Source of the DNA: Podochytrium sp. JEL0797
Taxonomy: Eukaryota > Chytridiomycota > Chytridiomycetes > Chytridiales > Chytriomycetaceae
Length of the DNA: 10,312 nt
Assembly: GCA_027596195.1 (NCBI GenBank)
Contig: JADGJG010000973.1
Location: 1-10,312, forward strand
Reading direction: 5' to 3'
The position numbers and the translations under genes were made by a program. Of the stretch, positions 1 to 7,270 are shown in pieces (the stretch's first letter is position 1; each line of letters begins with the position of its first letter). The notes below the pieces were generated by a model that was not told where the DNA came from, made no database searches, and saw nothing but the letters and a program-made list of their open reading frames with translations.

Positions 1-532
1 CCACAAGGTCTCCCACGATCTCCTTGAATGGCCCCTCGATTTGCTCCATGAAAATGCACAAGGTCGACATATGCTGCTCGCTTCAACGTGGCCGCCGCCG
101 CCGCCCGCCGGAGACGATTTCGAGCACTATTCTCGAGTCGCGGAAACGCCATGGAAATGAGTGGTTGCGCATTCCAATGGAGCCATGGCGTCGTCAGAAA
201 TAGCCCAACGCGTAGTCAACGACAAAGAAAGTTTCGAGCGACTGTGGGAAGTTTCCGAGGGCCACGTTTTCGAGGGCGAAAGCGGCCGCGTGTTTGAGCT
301 CCTCGGAAAGGAAATCAAACAGTTTGGGCAGAGAGTCGTCAATGCTCGGGTGCGCCTTCGAGAGGTCTCTGATTTCATCGAACAAGTTAGTCTCGCATCT
401 CCCGTTTCCAAAACGACAATAAACTTGCATGCTGCGCCCAATAACTCCAAGGTTCTCGACCGCTGAATCTTCTCCCGAAGCCCCCATTTCCTTGGTCTCG
501 ACGATCAACGCTCCAATCGACTGGGCAAGGAG

Positions 533-605
533 CTGTTGACGGTGCACATTCAGCAACAGCAAGTTCCAACAACCAACAACAAAACAGACAAAGCAAACCT
601 CCCAC
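533..605 (-). other. Probable intron in the CAND1-like gene
   Basis: On the minus strand the reading frame ending GKEASKL meets GTGGGA at 605, and a frame beginning LLAQSIGALIVE follows CAACAG ending at 533. Removing 73 bp joins the two frames in phase 0, and the joined peptide follows CAND1 order. A CTGAAT branch-like site lies about 25 bp before the acceptor. The donor is only moderately close to consensus. Confidence 0.5.
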
Positions 606-1133
606 CAACTTGGACGCCTCCTTCCCATCCACAACAACAACCATCAACTTCACCATCTCCACAAACACAGTTGACCCACCCCCACCCCCTCTCACCACAC
701 CCGCCCAAAACTCACGCAACGCCTCTGCCCCAACACTCGCACTTGTGGCCAAACTCGCCACCATCGTCGCTACAACACGCTAGGTTCCACAGAACGGAGA
801 ATCACACACCGTCTTCAACGCATGTACCGTGTTCAACCGCGTGATGTCATTCCACAAGCGTTCCAAATAACGGAATCACAACCGCATCCACTTCTTGCGC
901 GGCAAGAGCTGCGAGAACGGCATACGTTTGCTAAAGGCGCGTGCTGAGTGTGAGGGTCAAATGTTCTTCGACTTCGATGTCGAGGTCCGCGACTTTCAAG
1001 CGTCGAGAACCACGTGGTAGATGGCGAGAATGTGGTCCCCTGCGTGTGGGTATTGGGTGTGCGTGGGACTGTAACTTCCATTGCGTCGGTTCCGATGGAG
1101 GCGAAGGGGATGGGGGGGTAAGGGAGGTGTACC

Positions 1134-1182
1134 CTCAAACAAAAATTAGCGTAATCAAATCAAAAAAATTCATAGCACTCAC
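1134..1182 (-). other. Probable 49-bp intron in the CAND1-like gene
   Basis: The minus strand has a strong GTGAGT donor at 1182, a CTAAT branch-like site followed by a T-rich run, and a TTTGAG acceptor ending at 1134. The size matches the 50-bp intron in the transposase gene of this window. The frame after splicing is not the one carrying the best CAND1-like peptide (1132-1067), which fits a decayed gene. Confidence 0.5.
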
Positions 1183-1844
1183 GCCACAGTTCCAACAAAT
1201 CCCATAAACGTCTTCGACCGATCGAAATCCGCAGCGGCTTTCTTCGGTAATGCAGTTGCAGATCAAACTGTCAAACTGCTCGTCAGACGTGCGAGATTTT
1301 TTGAACTCCGAGACGTTGAGTTTGTGGATAGCCGAGTGAAAGCGTCCCAAGGTTGCGACGTGTTTGGAGGAAAAGAAGGTGGATGTGGCCGATATCGACA
1401 TGAATGAGGAATCAACAAAACTCTATTTTTCTCGCTATAAAGGTGGACGCCGAATCTGTGTATGTGAGGGTCAAACTCAAGAAATCGGTGGGACCGTCAA
1501 ATAAACCAAAAATGCAAATACCTCGCTCCAGTCAGGCCGCTTCCAAACTGGCCAGCAAACCCGTTTCCCAATTCTCAAGCTTCCTCTTAACCGGTACAAA
1601 TCCAACTACACCCCTTCCACTCCACCACTTCCAGTACCATCGCCAGTTAATTGTCGACTGACTCAAGATTGAGTGCCGGCAATCCAGCGTCAACTTTCCA
1701 GCCGCCTTCGCGTCAGCACCCACGAAACGAATACAACATGAAATCAACACTCCACTCCCGCCGGGACTCACTGCGTCGGGTGATATCAACAAACTCTTCC
1801 TCACCGGCTCCCATCCTCTCCCCGGCCCACTTCGTTGGACGCAC

Positions 1845-1889
1845 CTAACCAATGACAGTTTGAAGAAAAAATAGAAACAATCAGCTCAC
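1845..1889 (-). other. Possible 45-bp intron in the CAND1-like gene
   Basis: On the minus strand GTGAGC at 1889 is followed by a T-rich tract and GGTTAG ending at 1845. The length fits the other short introns here. The 45 bp is a multiple of three and open in frame, so retention cannot be excluded. Confidence 0.4.
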
Positions 1890-2260
1890 CACTCTCTCCA
1901 CCCTTCACCAAACTCAACTCTACCCAAACGCTCGTTTTCAACGCCCCCAAATCGACGCGCATTGAATTCACGACCCACGCCACATGGTCAACACCCACTT
2001 TCTCCGCCACCCTCAACTTCCTCCCCGCGAGCTGAAGCTCCACCACAGCATCCCTAACCTCCGCGGCAAGAGCCCAACGAACCGGAACAAAACGCGTTCC
2101 CCATTCTCCAATTTCCCAGCATTTCAAAACCGGGACTCATTCCCCGTCCACAGTCCCTGATCCAATTGATGAGTTTCGAGTTGATGAAGGGGAAGACACA
2201 CGTAGTGGTGAAGTTGAAGTTGGGGGCAATGGAACACGGGACGAGTGCGCGATGATCGTA

Positions 2261-2307
2261 GTGGGTGTGCGAGAGACGGGGTGGGTGTGCGAGAGACGGG
2301 GTGGGTG
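2261..2307 (+). repeat. 20-bp tandem duplication
   Basis: The 20-bp unit beginning GTGGGTGTGCGAGAG occurs twice exactly (2261-2280 and 2281-2300), followed by the first 7 bases of a third copy. It interrupts the CAND1-like region in a stretch where no CAND1-like peptide is evident, so it is probably a slippage product in sequence not under coding constraint. Confidence 0.9.
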
Positions 2308-2499
2308 CTTTGAGGAGGAGGAGAATATTCAATCATGCCACTGAGCAGAGATTTCAAACTGCAACTCACAACACTCACACCTTTTTTCCTTGCAAATCCC
2401 ACAACCTCCACCCTCCTCCCCACCGCCATAAACTCCCTCACCCGCCGTTTAGACACGCCACAAAGCGGATACACGACCTCATACTCGGTCTCAGGGATT

Positions 2500-3345
2500 G
2501 TGGCCCTGCGCGCTCATCCCTGTCGGCTCACCCTCCCACAGCGAACAGTTAACACACCACCCCCCGCTATCAAACAACTCCTTTCACATCAAAACGAGAA
2601 GGGCGTTCGTACGACGGGGATTGAGCTGCATTTGCCTTAACAGTTTGTGTATCTGTTGTGGCGGAATCAAGGCGGGATTCAGCGAGATAGACGAGCAGAA
2701 TGGGGAACAAAACAGAACTCACGGATGGCTCATCTGCCCTTGACGATCAGCCGCTTTTCGCAATGTCAATCCTGAATTTGGGAAATATCGAACTGGCGTT
2801 TGAAGTCGTCGAAGGTGTCCACTGATCCATACTGATTCGCAACGAACGGTGTTTGGGGTGTGGATGGCGGCTTTGACGTCTGGCATGGTGGTGGTAGCAG
2901 AATGGGTGTGGACAACAAAAAAAAGCTGTCGGCATGTCCTCCCACTCTGTCCCCTGGCCCATCCCCATGTCAGCAGCACCATCAGCCCACGGTCGGGCCA
3001 CAGCAACATATCAGTAGTTGATTCTAATCTGCCCTATGCGATTGAGGTCCGTTTGGGATGGGGATGGACCTTGGCAAGCTGGATGGAGATAGCATCAGCT
3101 GCATTGAGTGGCGTTTGATCCGCGGGGCTGGAGGGCTGTCTGGGGTGAGACTCCCTCTATATTCTGCACATCCTTCGCAGCTCCTCCTATGCTCCGTCTG
3201 CTCATTTCGGTAACGCATTTTGTCCCTCCAGACCACCACTCAATGCCGCCTCCTCACTCCTCCTTCCGGTTCTGGATCTACAGACATGTGGTCCCTTCTC
3301 CAAATCGACGGGTGCTGACCCGATCATGATGTGACCCCGTTATCT
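2500..3345. other. No supportable gene
   Basis: Only short overlapping open frames with low-complexity peptides are present on both strands. A minus-strand GTGAGT near 2711-2706, with a CTGAAT and a CAACAG about 70 bp further on, looks like an intron and could belong to the 5' part of the CAND1-like gene. I could not match the flanking peptides to CAND1 or anything else. Confidence 0.5.
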
Positions 3346-3358
3346 CGCGTGCTGATTC

Positions 3359-3668
3359 ATCCGACGCTTTTGCGAATCAACGACTTGCCGAGTCGGTATG
3401 TCCATCCTGTATTCACCCTTCTCGCCTGCCGGCGCAGTATTTCTCGTTGTGCGGGACGACACGATTTGGAAGATGATTGGCGTCGTTTGATTCGCGCGGT
3501 TTTCTGTTTATATTCCGTGCGGTCGATATACAACATTATTCGCGTGAGCAGCCGATCCACCTTCCTCCCTTTATCCGACGCTTTATTTGTCGATGTACGA
3601 CGCGATTTGGACGAGGGGTTCCGTTTCGATTCCGCGCGGTTCATATACAACGTTATTCGCATGAGCAG
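3359..3668 (+). repeat. Cluster of imperfect direct repeats
   Basis: A 39-bp segment at 3513-3551 recurs at 3630-3668 with 34 of 39 positions the same (shared core ATATACAAC.TTATTCGC). Smaller shared words are ATCCGACGCTTT at 3359-3370 and 3573-3584, GATTTGGA at 3463 and 3604, and a TTCGCGCGGT-like word at 3491. Spacings differ (214, 141 and 117 bp), so this is a scrambled or indel-ridden array. An open frame runs through on the plus strand, but it lacks an ATG start at its head and the peptide simply mirrors the DNA repeats, so I do not call a gene. Confidence 0.65.
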
Positions 3669-3902
3669 CGGCGAAACGGGACATGCATGTTTAACAGGAA
3701 TTTTGATTCTTTTCTTTTCCCCCGTTTGTGTAAAATTCGTACAACAGAGTTGTCTTTTTTGTGTTCAAATAAAAGGAAAAATTAATGAGAAATTTACGCA
3801 TGTGCAATTTATGAACAAATTAATTAAGTTCTGATAGGATTCTATTTCTCTTACTTTTCTAAGTGTCACGCCGCTCCTCCCTCACGACAATCTCTAAGTC
3901 AA
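3669..3902. other. AT-rich spacer without recognised features
   Basis: This stretch becomes AT-rich (for example AATTAATTAAG near 3820) between the repeat cluster and the CT-rich tract. I see no gene, RNA or terminal repeat in it. Confidence 0.5.
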
Positions 3903-4009
3903 AAAGGCTGTCTCTATCTCTCACACGAAAAGTGTCTCTCTCAAACACACAAGTCTCTCTCTCTCTCGCGAAAAGTGTCTCTCTCTCGGAAAAAGTCTCT
4001 CTCTCGATT
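3903..4009 (+). repeat. CT-rich simple repeat with AAAAGT interruptions
   Basis: Runs of (TC)n are broken by short purine words, giving an irregular minisatellite of modules such as CGAAAAGTGTCTCTCTC. It ends a few bases before the transposon terminus at 4017, so it is the immediate flank of the insertion. Confidence 0.9.
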
Positions 4010-4013
4010 TTTA

Positions 4014-4016
4014 TTA
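4014..4016. other. Candidate TTA target-site duplication (left copy)
   Basis: TTA directly precedes GGGGCTGTTTCAAG. PIF/Harbinger elements typically insert at and duplicate a 3-bp TTA/TAA. The matching right copy would lie beyond the window, so duplication itself is not shown. Confidence 0.6.
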
Positions 4017-4055
4017 GGGGCTGTTTCAAGTCGTTTGGGCCACCTGTTTTTTTTT
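4017..4055 (+). repeat. Left terminal inverted repeat of the Harbinger element
   Basis: The terminus begins GGGGCTGTTTCAAG and contains GCCACCTG followed by nine T (4039-4055). Those 17 bases occur exactly reverse-complemented at 7175-7191 and 10296-10312, at the other end of each unit. The outer 22 bases (4017-4038) have no partner inside the window. A G-rich start next to TTA is typical of PIF/Harbinger termini. The word CTGTTTCAAG (4021-4030) recurs at 4092-4101 just inside. Confidence 0.7.
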
Positions 4056-4149
4056 CAGAGAAACCCTATTTTCACCTGTTTTTTCTTCCTTCTGTTTCAA
4101 GCTGAATTTGAAAATAAGACCACGTGCGATTTCCCCCTCAATTTGCGTC

Positions 4150-5657
4150 ATGGGTCCACCTTTCCAGATCGCCATGAGCGCCGGCAATTCTGCGCCAGCG
4201 GCTGCTTCAATCCCACCCACTCCTTCCCCTGCTGCAGTTGTGCCAACCAAGAAGCGCGGTCGCCCAAAGAAGAATCCTGACAATGAGGCCGCTGCTGACA
4301 GTGCGAATTGGACCAGCTCATTGATCTCCAAGTTGTTCCACCTCCGCTACGAAGAGTTTGCCAGCTTCTTCACTGACGCCAAGAGCAAGAACGACAACAC
4401 TACTGGCTGGCACAAGATTGTTCTCGCGTTGAATCTCGACACTGCGCAGACCTTGACCGACCGCCAGGTCAAAAATGGCCACAATCGTTTTATCAAGGCG
4501 TACCGTGATCACTGCGGTGCCATGACGACTGAGACGGGCAACAAGGCGGCCCCCGCTAAGCCTGAATGGTTTGAGACCGTGCATGGCCTCCTGTCTTTGA
4601 AATCGGGTTTGGGGGCCCAGTCGTTTGGCAGCAGCACAGTTCGCGATGGCTTGGGAAGCGACTCAATTCGTGCTCTGTCCACTCACACTGCTGATCTCTT
4701 CGGTATTCTCAATGGCAGTGCCCCTGGTTCTCGAATTGCTTCGGAGAATCTGATCGAATTGTCAGATGGTGAGGAGGAGGAGATGGACTTTTTGGATTCA
4801 GTCAACCGTGACGGACGCCAGAGATTTGGATCACCTGAAGTCAATGACTTCTTTGCACCCCTCTCCACACCTTTGGGCTACGTGTTTCCTGCTCTCACTC
4901 CCTCCAAGGCCACTCGAGCTGTTGTCACTCCAGCTTCTGATTTCGCCTCTGTGCATGCCTCTCGTCCAGGTCCTCCTCCTCCCTTGAGTACTCCCAATCA
5001 CCCAAAGAAGAAGTCCAAGAAGGAGTTTCAGGAAGCTGTGGACAATATGGGTGCCGACGCATTTGGTTTGCCATCTGTGAGTGCTGCTTCAGACTCAGCT
5101 CATGACAAGGTGTCCATACCCCCACCCCCTTCATTCAATCCAACCAAATATTCACTCATTGTGACAGAACAAGTTGGAAGCACGCCCAAACAAACCAGAC
5201 TTGCGCACAAAGGTATTTAACAGTCTTGCCCCCACAACCTCCCCTTCTTCCACCTTGTCTGAATCTTGCCAATTTTCAAACACAGAAAATCGAACTTCCT
5301 GTTGCCATGAATAACGTTGCAATCAACTTGGGCAACGGTTTGGAAGGAATGGCGTCGTCTCTCAATCAGGTGGCTGTGGCCATGTCATCTGGGAGTGGAT
5401 CCAAGGACAACATGCAGCAAGTGGTTGGATCTATTGATGGCCTCTCCAAGCTCTTTGTTGAGGGTCAAGAGAAACAAAGTGGGATGCATGCGGCATTATT
5501 GGGGCAATTGAAGGAGGGACAGGAGAAGCAAAACAGTGTGAGCACTGCCTTGCTTGAGAAGGTAAAAGAGGGCCAAGACAAGCAAAATGATATCAACACT
5601 GCCTTGCTTGGCCTTCTCGGAAAAATGTCGCAGCAGATGGCCAACAATGGGAACTGA
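4150..5657 (+). CDS. Harbinger partner protein: AT-hook, Myb/SANT-like, coiled coil (unit 1)
   Basis: The protein probably binds the transposon ends and assists the transposase, the known role of Myb-like partners in Harbinger elements. The first ATG is at 4150, with an alternative at 4174; no ATG lies upstream in frame. Counting from 4150: AT-hook KKRGRPKK at 34-41, a Myb/SANT-like helical domain at about 54-121 (opening W54, then W87), LIELSDGEEEE at 201-211 resembling a SUMO-interacting motif, and a basic PKKKSKK at 285-291. Exon 1 must end before the in-frame TAA at 5218. A pyrimidine-rich tract and CACAG acceptor end at 5285, and exon 2 (5286-5657) encodes three 18-residue repeats (5457-5618) predicted to form a coiled coil. 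The donor is uncertain: GTATTT at 5213 is the best match but gives the wrong phase, while GT at 5110, 5161 or 5173 keeps the frame, giving 443, 460 or 464 residues. It converges on the transposase gene. Confidence 0.75.
5213..5285 (+). other. Intron region of the partner gene, donor unresolved (unit 1)
   Basis: The 3' end is well supported: a C/T-rich stretch, a CTGAAT branch-like word and CAAACACAG ending at 5285. AAAG|GTATTT at 5213 is the best-looking 5' site and would give 73 bp, but then the downstream frame stops after about nine codons. In-phase donors at 5110, 5161 and 5173 would make the intron 176, 125 or 113 bp. Confidence 0.5.
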
Positions 5658-5721
5658 GTTCTTTCCTTTTCTTCCTTGTGATTTGTTTGCGTTTTGGACA
5701 TATAAACACCACCATGAATCT

Positions 5722-5727
5722 TTTATT
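5722..5727 (-). promoter_or_regulatory. AATAAA polyadenylation signal overlapping the transposase stop (unit 1)
   Basis: On the minus strand the stop codon runs into AATAAA, the signal's first A being the last base of TGA. Only 69 bp separate the two convergent stops, so the transcripts' 3' ends must overlap or lie very close together. The same site is at 8843-8848 in unit 2. Confidence 0.55.
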
Positions 5728-7009
5728 CAACGCACCATCCGCATCAAATAATCTTTGATCAAATCACGCTTGCGAATGGCCACAGGTCCATTCTCCAATC
5801 CAACAGCAACACCTGCCAGAGCCACATTGTTTGCTGCATTCTCAGCCTCCCTCCAACCATCCAAGAAAATTTCCCCAACGGCGTCATCTCCCAGCAGAAT
5901 CAAAATGTTGTGCAAAATAAGAGCCGACTGAATGATTTTCGCCTGCTGCTCCATTGCCAACATGCCACCGTCCCCAGCACCATACAAATCCGGATCCTTC
6001 ATGGCCTTTTGATCCAATGGCCGTTGAAAGCGGCGGAACCTTCCCTTCAACAACCCAATACCCCTCTCAATAACAATACGCGTTCTGGAATGAATCTTGT
6101 TGTAGTGGCGCCAGTCTGCAGGCATGCCCAATGAGATCTCGTATGGAATCATCACGTGTTTGAACAAGGCATATCCGGCATCACAAACAACATGTCCATG
6201 CTCAGGAAGAAGCTCGTGGATAGTTTTTCCAAATTCGCTCCAATTCCAAATCATCTTGTCACTGTTGCTGCCGGGCCGAATGTCAAAAGACCGAATCAGC
6301 ATCGTATGGTCCATCACAAGTTGGACATTGAATGCGGTGAAGAAATGCCTGCAATACCATCCTTCAAAATCGTTTGGCCTCTCAATTGGAAAGATTGAGC
6401 CGTCACAAGCAAGATACGTGTTTGGAAATCCGGCAATATCTTCGAATCCAGCGCGACAAGCTTCCCACTCGGCATCACAAGCTGGAAGTCGAACAAACGT
6501 GTCGCACAGGCGCTCGTTGATGACCTGTAGTTGTGTCAGCGAGGGAAACTGAAACCGCCACCAAAGCCAAATACCTTCGTGATTTGCCAAATGGAACGAC
6601 ACGCCGTCGACTTGCTCATTCCGATCAGCGTGGCCGACTCGTCCAGCGTGCCCGGATGCGCCAGGTAGTGCAAGGTCACAGCAAAGCGATCCGTGATGGT
6701 GAAGTGGTTGTTCGCGTGATATGGGCCATGCACAGCCTCCCATTCGCTCTCCACCATCGCAGCCATCTTGAGAAAGGAATCTCGGTTGACGCGAAACTTG
6801 CGTTTGTACCAGCGCTCACCGAATTGCGCCTTGTCCTTCACCTCTCGCCACTGACTGACGCGGGTTGAGATGCGGTGCTCAATGGCGTCACGAAATGATC
6901 GCCCATCTGCGGTCACAGCAGCGATGGAGGCAAACACTGTAACTGCTGTGGCTATGATCGACACGAGGATGGCCGCCAGAAAGGGCAGGAAGGCGGGTGG
7001 CTGGCGCAT
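5727..7009 (-). CDS. Harbinger DDE transposase, two exons (unit 1)
   Basis: The protein cuts and joins transposon ends. Joining 7009-6575 to 6524-5727 gives 410 residues, normal for HARBI1-type transposases. The 50-bp intron (6574-6525) has GTATTT at the donor, CTGAC as branch site and CTACAG at the acceptor, all in phase 0, joining WQITK to VINERL. The ATG at 7009 is preferred because the in-frame ATG at 7162 would add a stretch encoded by the terminal repeats. Residues 6-34 are strongly hydrophobic. A helix-turn-helix-like part spans about 72-145 (ITDRFAVTLHYLAHPG, then STACRSIWQI). The catalytic acids are D186 in LACDGSIFPI, D260 in VVCDAGYALF and E298 in RIVIERGIGLLKGRF, each in the family's usual context. 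No stop or frameshift interrupts the spliced frame, so the gene looks intact. Confidence 0.92.
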
Positions 7010-7036
7010 GACTTTGGGTTTTTGTGATTGTATTGG

Positions 7037-7191
7037 AAAAACAGGTGAAAAACAGGTGAAAAAGAGGTCCTGGACCTGTTTTTTTCCGACGAAAAACAGG
7101 TGAAAAACAGGTCGAAAAAAAACAGCAAAAAAAACGGCTGTTTTTTTTCCTCCACCAATCAAATCATCGCTTTTAAAAAAAAACAGGTGGC
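7037..7191. repeat. Subterminal AAAACAGGT motif cluster (right end of unit 1)
   Basis: CAGGTG with an A-rich 5' flank occurs at 7042, 7053, 7097 and 7184, CAGGTC at 7108, and the inverted form GACCTGTTTTTTT at 7073. The left end has CACCTG plus T-runs at 4041 and 4073. Repeated short words near both ends are typical binding sites for transposon-encoded proteins, here probably the Myb-like partner or transposase. AGGTCC-T-GGACCT at 7065-7077 forms a small palindrome. The region also lies upstream of the transposase start and may hold its promoter. Confidence 0.7.
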
Positions 7192-7205
7192 TTCACCTGT
7201 TTTTT
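7178..7205. repeat. Perfect 12-bp hairpin at the unit junction
   Basis: AAAAAACAGGTG at 7178-7189 faces CACCTGTTTTTT at 7194-7205 with a 4-base GCTT loop. The boundary between the two 3121-bp units (7191|7192) falls in the loop. The left arm is the inner part of the right terminal repeat and the right arm is the start of the left subterminal region. Confidence 0.85.
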
Positions 7206-7270
7206 CTTCCTTCTGTTTCAAGCTGAATTTGAAAATAAGACCACGTGCGATTTCCCCCTCAATTTGCGTC

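Larger units (their letters stand above)
1..2500 (-). pseudogene. Degenerate CAND1/TIP120-like gene, partial (continues past the left edge)
   Basis: CAND1 is a HEAT-repeat protein that binds unneddylated cullin-RBX1 and exchanges substrate receptors of SCF ubiquitin ligases. Reading the minus strand from high to low coordinates, blocks resembling CAND1 appear in the family's order: about 2490-2380 (EYEVVYPLCGV), 2115-1972 (IGEWGTRFVPV), 1533-1486 (SEVFAFLVYLTVPP), 1371-1303, 1132-1067 (YPPIPFASIGTDAM), 999-958 (LKVADLDIEVEEHL), 869-780 (YLERLWNDITRLNTVHAL), 720-606 and 532-224 (EELKHAAAFALENVALGNFP), and 70-2. Likely introns remain at 1889-1845, 1182-1134 (GTGAGT donor) and 605-533, so this is not a retrocopy. 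Blocks lie in different frames; in-frame TAG occurs at 933-931 and 782-780, frames change near 1000 and 870, and roughly 90 residues seem missing after 780. I read it as a decayed copy. A functional gene with unresolved introns or sequencing indels remains possible. The match is from memory of the family, not a search. Confidence 0.6.
4071..7191. repeat. Tandem unit 1 (3121 bp)
   Basis: This is the first of two direct copies. Its start (TTCACCTGTTTTTTC) matches 7192 onward and its end (AAACAGGTGGC) matches 10312 backward, at a constant offset of 3121. Translations in all frames of the two copies agree, and spot comparison of the DNA found no mismatch. Confidence 0.95.

Noticed and set aside
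780..827. A possible 48-bp intron (GTACAT to CCTAG) on the minus strand that would remove the TAG stop
   Set aside because: The peptide encoded inside it (VHALKTVCDSPF) continues the CAND1-like match, so the stretch is coding-derived rather than intronic.
536..844. Plus-strand frame rich in Pro, Gln and Thr
   Set aside because: It is the antisense shadow of the CAND1-like minus-strand blocks and has low-complexity composition.
1651..1860. Alternative genetic code (stops read as Gln) for the CAND1-like region
   Set aside because: The transposon genes end cleanly at standard stops with AATAAA, and frame changes as well as stops occur in the CAND1-like region, so decay or indels explain it better.
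3331..3834. Plus-strand open frame of 167 codons
   Set aside because: It begins at GTG with no early ATG, has no recognisable domain, and its peptide repeats only mirror the DNA repeats.
5106..5220. Programmed -1 frameshift joining the two parts of the partner gene without splicing
   Set aside because: The two frames overlap here, but no X-XXY-YYZ slippery site lies in the right phase, and a good splice acceptor is present at 5285.
6124..6552. Plus-strand frames opposite the transposase (also 9245-9673)
   Set aside because: They are antisense shadows of a conserved DDE domain and have no features of their own.
7037..7112. CRISPR-like array from repeated AAAAACAGGTG words
   Set aside because: The repeats are about 11 bp, irregularly spaced and on both strands at transposon ends in eukaryotic DNA; they fit subterminal binding sites.
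7100..7270. N-terminal extension of the unit 2 partner protein
   Set aside because: The open frame starts at a GTG and is made of terminal repeat DNA from unit 1; no in-frame ATG exists before 7271.
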